Origin: Anaerolineae bacterium
GTDB taxonomy: Bacteria; Chloroflexota; Anaerolineae; 4572-78; J111
Direction of reading: 5' to 3'
Assembly (NCBI GenBank): GCA_023151115.1
Contig: JAKLJP010000027.1
Location: forward strand, 34,451-98,450
Length of the DNA: 64,000 nt
The notes under the pieces were generated by a model. It made no database searches. It was not told the origin of the DNA and saw only the letters and a program-made list of their open reading frames with translations. This document shows, one piece after another, positions 60,863 through 64,000 of this stretch; the stretch's first letter is position 1, and each line of letters opens with the position of its first letter. The position numbers were made by a program, and so were the translations under genes.

Positions 60863-61531
60863 TTAGTGCGCCCCTCTGCCGAATAAAACAGAGGAAATGG
60901 TCCACCAGATGATAAGCAAGTCAAGCTTTAAGCTTTGTTTTTCAACATATTCAATATCATATTCAACAATTCGATCAAAGCTGATACAACTTCGACCGCG
61001 CACCTGGGCCAGCCCGGTGATACCGGGGAGAACTTCGAGACGTTCTTTGTGCCAGCCGCGATACTCTTCAACTTCCCAGACAACATTGGGCCGAGGACCG
61101 ATTAGGCTCATTTCGCCCCTGAACACATTGATCAATTGGGGCAGCTCATCAAGGCTGGTTTTACGCAGGATGCGGCCCACAAAAGTAACTTCACTGGAGT
61201 TGAAAGGCTTGAAAATTTTCTGACCCTCTTCTTTGGCCGTTCCGTTAACAAATGCCTTCATAAACAGTTGATGTGCGTCTTTATTAAGGTTTTGATGCAT
61301 AGTGCGGAACTTAATCATCTTGAAGACACGTCCGCCTTTGCCAACTCGATCTTGAACAAAGAAAATGGGGCCGGGTGTGTCAAGTCGAATAGCCAAGGCA
61401 ATGATGAGACCGAGGGGAACCAGAATAGGAATCAGAAACAAGCACAAAATAAGTTCAAAACATCGTTTGGCAGTTTTGTAATAGGGCCTATACAGTTTTA
61501 CAGAGGTTCGTTCAAGAACCATCCAACTCAT
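60863..61531 (-). CDS. Polyprenyl-phosphate sugar-1-phosphate transferase
   Basis: A 222-residue bacterial sugar transferase (PF02397 type): an N-terminal membrane helix ([20 protein letters not shown]), [27 protein letters not shown], then the catalytic region [19 protein letters not shown] and [10 protein letters not shown], and [11 protein letters not shown]. It should move hexose-1-phosphate from a UDP-sugar to undecaprenyl phosphate to begin assembly of a repeat unit. The start ATGA overlaps the stop of the upstream gene by four bases. The product would feed flippase/glycosyltransferase steps such as those at 36-48 kb. Confidence 0.95.
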   Translation of the reverse strand: MSWMVLERTSVKLYRPYYKTAKRCFELILCLFLIPILVPLGLIIALAIRLDTPGPIFFVQDRVGKGGRVFKMIKFRTMHQNLNKDAHQLFMKAFVNGTAKEEGQKIFKPFNSSEVTFVGRILRKTSLDELPQLINVFRGEMSLIGPRPNVVWEVEEYRGWHKERLEVLPGITGLAQVRGRSCISFDRIVEYDIEYVEKQSLKLDLLIIWWTISSVLFGRGAH

Positions 61532-62409
61532 AGTCTTATATCCCCCAGGTTTTGTGGAGTCGTAACTTGTTTGGGAGTTGCAAGAACTCGATCAGGCGGC
61601 TGGGCGTTCTTTAAGGCCATTTCTACCAGACTTTCAAAAGTCATGGCTTCACCGGGGAAGTTTGCCGTGCCAACCTGTAATTGAATTTTAAGATGCTCTT
61701 TGACTGCGCTTTGCAGTTTTTGAGCAACTTGGTCGGCTTCTTCAGCGGTAATTTCAGGCAAAACCAGGATAAAATTGTTGTCACGTAGGGCAATGGTTTC
61801 GAAGTCGTGAATATTATTATCTAGAATTCGGGCTATCCCAGCCAGTACATATTGACGCATCATGGCGTGCTGCACTTCTTTGACCATTTGAGGCAGCAAT
61901 ACGTTTATATCACTTTCTTCAACTTTGAGCGCAATCACAGCTAGAGGCCGGTGATAACGGCGGGCACGTTTCACTTCACGGTACATAGGGCCTTGTCCCT
62001 CGGAGAAGGGTCGAGGTAACCTTCCCACATACCCAAAAGTGATATTGGCGATAACACTCTCAAATTCTTGTAACCCGTATTGAATTTGTCGAGCCAACAA
62101 ACCGGTTATGATAATAGCGCTAACTTGAGTAACTGTGATGGGTAGGGCAAAACCTGTAAATAAATTATCATACCAGTAGCCCCGCTCCATAAAAACTCTA
62201 AACCCAAGAAATAAGGAAATTGAGGTAACTAATAAAATTAAGAAAGAAGTCCTCTGCAATCTTGGTAGAGCTAACGTAACTGCCACCAGCAGGGCAACAA
62301 AAATATAAGTATAAAATCGAATGTTAATCGGTGAATTAATGCGTTCAACGTTAAAGAAGAAAATGAGCCATACAATTAGCACCGTTGTCCAAAGTCGTAA
62401 ACTTTTCAT
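61528..62409 (-). CDS. Membrane protein with degenerate GGDEF-like cytoplasmic domain
   Basis: A 293-residue protein with five or so membrane helices (to about residue 115) and a cytoplasmic domain (about 145-280) that follows the GGDEF layout: REVKRARRYHRPLAVIALKV at the start, then ALRDNNFILVLPE at the place where the active site GGDEF would be. The signature residues are lost, so cyclic-di-GMP synthesis is not expected; the domain may bind a nucleotide or act as a regulator. The gene is translationally coupled by ATGA with the sugar transferase and probably controls its activity or membrane placement. Confidence 0.72.
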   Translation of the reverse strand: MKSLRLWTTVLIVWLIFFFNVERINSPINIRFYTYIFVALLVAVTLALPRLQRTSFLILLVTSISLFLGFRVFMERGYWYDNLFTGFALPITVTQVSAIIITGLLARQIQYGLQEFESVIANITFGYVGRLPRPFSEGQGPMYREVKRARRYHRPLAVIALKVEESDINVLLPQMVKEVQHAMMRQYVLAGIARILDNNIHDFETIALRDNNFILVLPEITAEEADQVAQKLQSAVKEHLKIQLQVGTANFPGEAMTFESLVEMALKNAQPPDRVLATPKQVTTPQNLGDIRL

Positions 62410-62723
62410 AAATAGTATGTTTTAGACTAGAAATTTAATTTTCCTTTTGAAATGATCTGGAACTTAAATTTGGGAGTTAGGAGACAGGGATAATATCCCC
62501 CTAAAAATTCTCTGACAGGGCATTACTCTCATTAAACTCTAGAATACTTAGAACTTAACAAGAAATTAATAGGAGAAAAGTTAAAAATCAGGGAGGTACT
62601 TAACTCTGATAAATATTAAATTCTTAAAAATCGTTTCTACGACAATTATATTATCATGAAGAAGTTTGAATTTTGTTTGAGTCTTTACGCAATTTTTACT
62701 TCAACATAAGGGCCGTTTCAAGC
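62410..62723. other. AT-rich gap upstream of the membrane/GGDEF-like gene
   Basis: No ORF, RNA gene or repeat was recognised in this gap of 365 bp. It is clearly more AT-rich than the rest of the window. A TATAAT-like box occurs on the minus strand at 62650-62645 without a convincing -35; it may hold the promoter of the sugar transferase operon. Confidence 0.4.
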
Positions 62724-62760
62724 AAAAAGAGGCGCAACAGACACCGTTGCGCCTCTTTTT
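62724..62760 (-). terminator. Rho-independent terminator of recA
   Basis: AAAAAGAGGCGCAAC and GTTGCGCCTCTTTTT form a perfect 15-bp stem with a 7-base loop 14 bp after the recA stop codon. A/T runs on both sides would let it work in either direction. Confidence 0.9.
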
Positions 62761-62774
62761 AAGAGCAATCTGAT

Positions 62775-63839
62775 TTATAGCATCATATCGGGCAAATCTT
62801 CCAATGCTTCGGCAAAGACCGGGCTGTCAAGTAAAGGCAGCCCTTTAATCTCTCGTACCCGGTTTTCGATGGCAAACATAAGCTGCGGGTTAGCCTCAAG
62901 GTAAGTTTTGGCGTTTTCGCGCCCTTGAGCCAGGCGATGTTCGCCGTAAGAATAAAATGCGCCCCGTTTTTCGACAATATTCTCTTCCGTGGCGATGTCC
63001 AGAATATCGCCGGCTTTGGAAATGCCCTGGTTGTACATAATGTCAAACTCACAGGTGCGGAAGGGCGGCGCAACCTTATTCTTTTTGATCGTCACTTTGG
63101 TGCGGTTACCGATAACATCGCCGCTGTCTTTAATGGCCTCGGTGCGGCGAATATCTATCCGGACAGAGGCATAAAAACGCAGGGCCATCCCGCCGGTGGT
63201 GGTTTCGGGGTTGCCAAACATCACCCCAATCTTTTGGCGCAGTTGGTTGGTAAAAATCAGCAGACAATTACTTTGGCTGACAATGGCGGCCAGTTTGCGC
63301 AAAGCCTGGCTCATCAAACGAGCCTGCAACCCCATGTGCGAGTCGCCCATTTCACCTTCAATTTCCGCTCGCGGAACCAGCGCCGCCACACTATCAACCA
63401 CCACTACATCTACAGCCCCGGAGCGCACCAATGCTTCGGTAATTTCTAAGGCCTGTTCACCCGTATCCGGCTGCGAGACATACAGGTCGTCAATATTAAC
63501 GCCGCATTTTTCGGCATAGCTGGGATCGAGGGCGTGTTCCACATCCACAAAGGCGCAGACGCCGCCCATTTTTTGGGCTTCGGCAATAATGTGCTGGCAG
63601 AGCGTTGTTTTCCCCGAACTTTCCGGGCCATAAATCTCAACCACTCGCCCCCGCGGGACGCCGCCGACGCCCAGCGCAATGTCCAGCGACAGACAGCCGG
63701 TCGGGATCGTTTCGATGTTCAACTCGTTGCGTTCCCCCAGGCGCATAATTGCCCCCTCGCCAAAGCGCTTGCGTAAGTCTCCCAAGGCGGCCTCTAATGC
63801 TTTCCCTTTACCATCATTTTCTTTAACCTTGGCTACCAC
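62775..63839 (-). CDS. recA: Recombinase RecA
   Basis: A 354-residue recombinase for homologous recombination and SOS induction. Motifs: Walker [28 protein letters not shown] (Walker B and MAW-like), loop 2 region [20 protein letters not shown], and the C-terminal helices. The open frame extends to 63983, but the GTG at 63839 lies eight bases after GGAGGT and starts the normal [18 protein letters not shown] sequence. The preceding 48 codons overlap promoter and operator sequence and are not coding. A perfect terminator follows. Confidence 0.97.
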   Translation of the reverse strand: MVAKVKENDGKGKALEAALGDLRKRFGEGAIMRLGERNELNIETIPTGCLSLDIALGVGGVPRGRVVEIYGPESSGKTTLCQHIIAEAQKMGGVCAFVDVEHALDPSYAEKCGVNIDDLYVSQPDTGEQALEITEALVRSGAVDVVVVDSVAALVPRAEIEGEMGDSHMGLQARLMSQALRKLAAIVSQSNCLLIFTNQLRQKIGVMFGNPETTTGGMALRFYASVRIDIRRTEAIKDSGDVIGNRTKVTIKKNKVAPPFRTCEFDIMYNQGISKAGDILDIATEENIVEKRGAFYSYGEHRLAQGRENAKTYLEANPQLMFAIENRVREIKGLPLLDSPVFAEALEDLPDMML

Positions 63840-63863
63840 GTTTTTGTACCTCCACTTTGAATA

Positions 63864-63919
63864 GAATATTTGTTCTAATAGAATGGAACTATTGTAGCAC
63901 AAGTGTTCTGAAAAGTCAA
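63864..63919 (-). promoter_or_regulatory. recA promoter with two SOS-box-like operators
   Basis: On the minus strand TTGACT (63919-63914) and TACAAT (63896-63891) are exactly 17 bp apart. The spacer holds GAACACTTGTGC (11 of 12 to GAAC-N4-GTTC). A second site, GAATATTTGTTC (63864-63875, + strand; also 11 of 12), lies downstream of the -10. The GAACN4GTTC motif is the LexA/DinR box of Gram-positive bacteria, so LexA-like repression is inferred. Confidence 0.75.
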
Positions 63920-64000
63920 TAACACATCTGTGACAAGTTAAGGGTTCAAGTAAAAAGTCAAATCGGGAAAGGAGATAAATCAAGTCGAGAAATCGGTTTA

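Overview
The window looks like a chromosomal stretch of a Chloroflexota bacterium, most likely an Anaerolineae-like filamentous lineage. This is inferred from composition and gene content, not from a marker phylogeny. Supporting signs are high-GC coding DNA with very many short tandem repeats and dispersed palindromes, a large GAF/PAS/kinase signalling repertoire, a MurA with Asp in place of the catalytic Cys, a GAAC-N4-GTTC type SOS box at recA, and no outer-membrane LPS genes. No rRNA, tRNA, CRISPR array, transposase or phage gene was seen.

Layout. 1-12.5 kb (minus strand): a truncated Ser/Thr kinase, two tandem paralogous GT-C/DUF2142-like membrane proteins, a 1.2-kb-residue PAS/GAF/SpoIIE phosphatase sensor, a PstS-like lipoprotein, UppP and Tgt. 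13-24 kb (plus): two overlapping genes fusing an AAA_35-type ATPase to a kinase (APH-like in the first; Ser/Thr kinase plus TPR, coiled coil and C-terminal membrane segments in the second). Three anchored or secreted Thr/Pro-rich, SH3b and DUF11 proteins follow. 24-32 kb: a GAF histidine kinase and its NarL-type regulator, a secreted RTX-like protein, a membrane protein and a lone receiver. 32-36 kb: an unusual Rieske-glutamate-synthase-domain fusion and a membrane/EHA-repeat/anti-sigma-like protein.

36-48 kb (plus) is a surface-glycan block: GT-C, a PF14907-type nucleotidyltransferase, two GT2 enzymes, another GT-C-like protein, DUF5693 and a flippase. Inside it, a gap of about 630 bp holds an unannotated 23-codon ORF with a strong ribosome site and a RiPP-leader-like YxxP motif. 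It lies between long inverted repeats and directly precedes the nucleotidyltransferase. 48-57.7 kb: an acyl-CoA ligase, a SUMF1-type protein, a radical SAM protein, an SthA-like transhydrogenase, a thioesterase, a TVP38 protein, a NicO metal exporter and a metallo-beta-lactamase hydrolase. 57.8-64 kb (minus): MurA, SAM hydroxide adenosyltransferase, a hexapeptide acyltransferase, a sugar transferase overlapping a membrane/degenerate-GGDEF protein, and recA with a readable SOS-controlled promoter.

Repeats are the dominant non-genic feature. Nearly every gap carries a 7- or 8-bp tandem repeat, often as two inverted blocks that would form a hairpin, or a longer palindromic element built around a GTCATTTCGAG...GAGAAATC motif. 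The same short repeats are embedded in frame inside at least six genes, including the signal peptide of the PstS-like lipoprotein. Genes with repeats in the 5' end often have an over-long ORF; starts given here were moved to the first codon with a plausible ribosome site where one could be seen.
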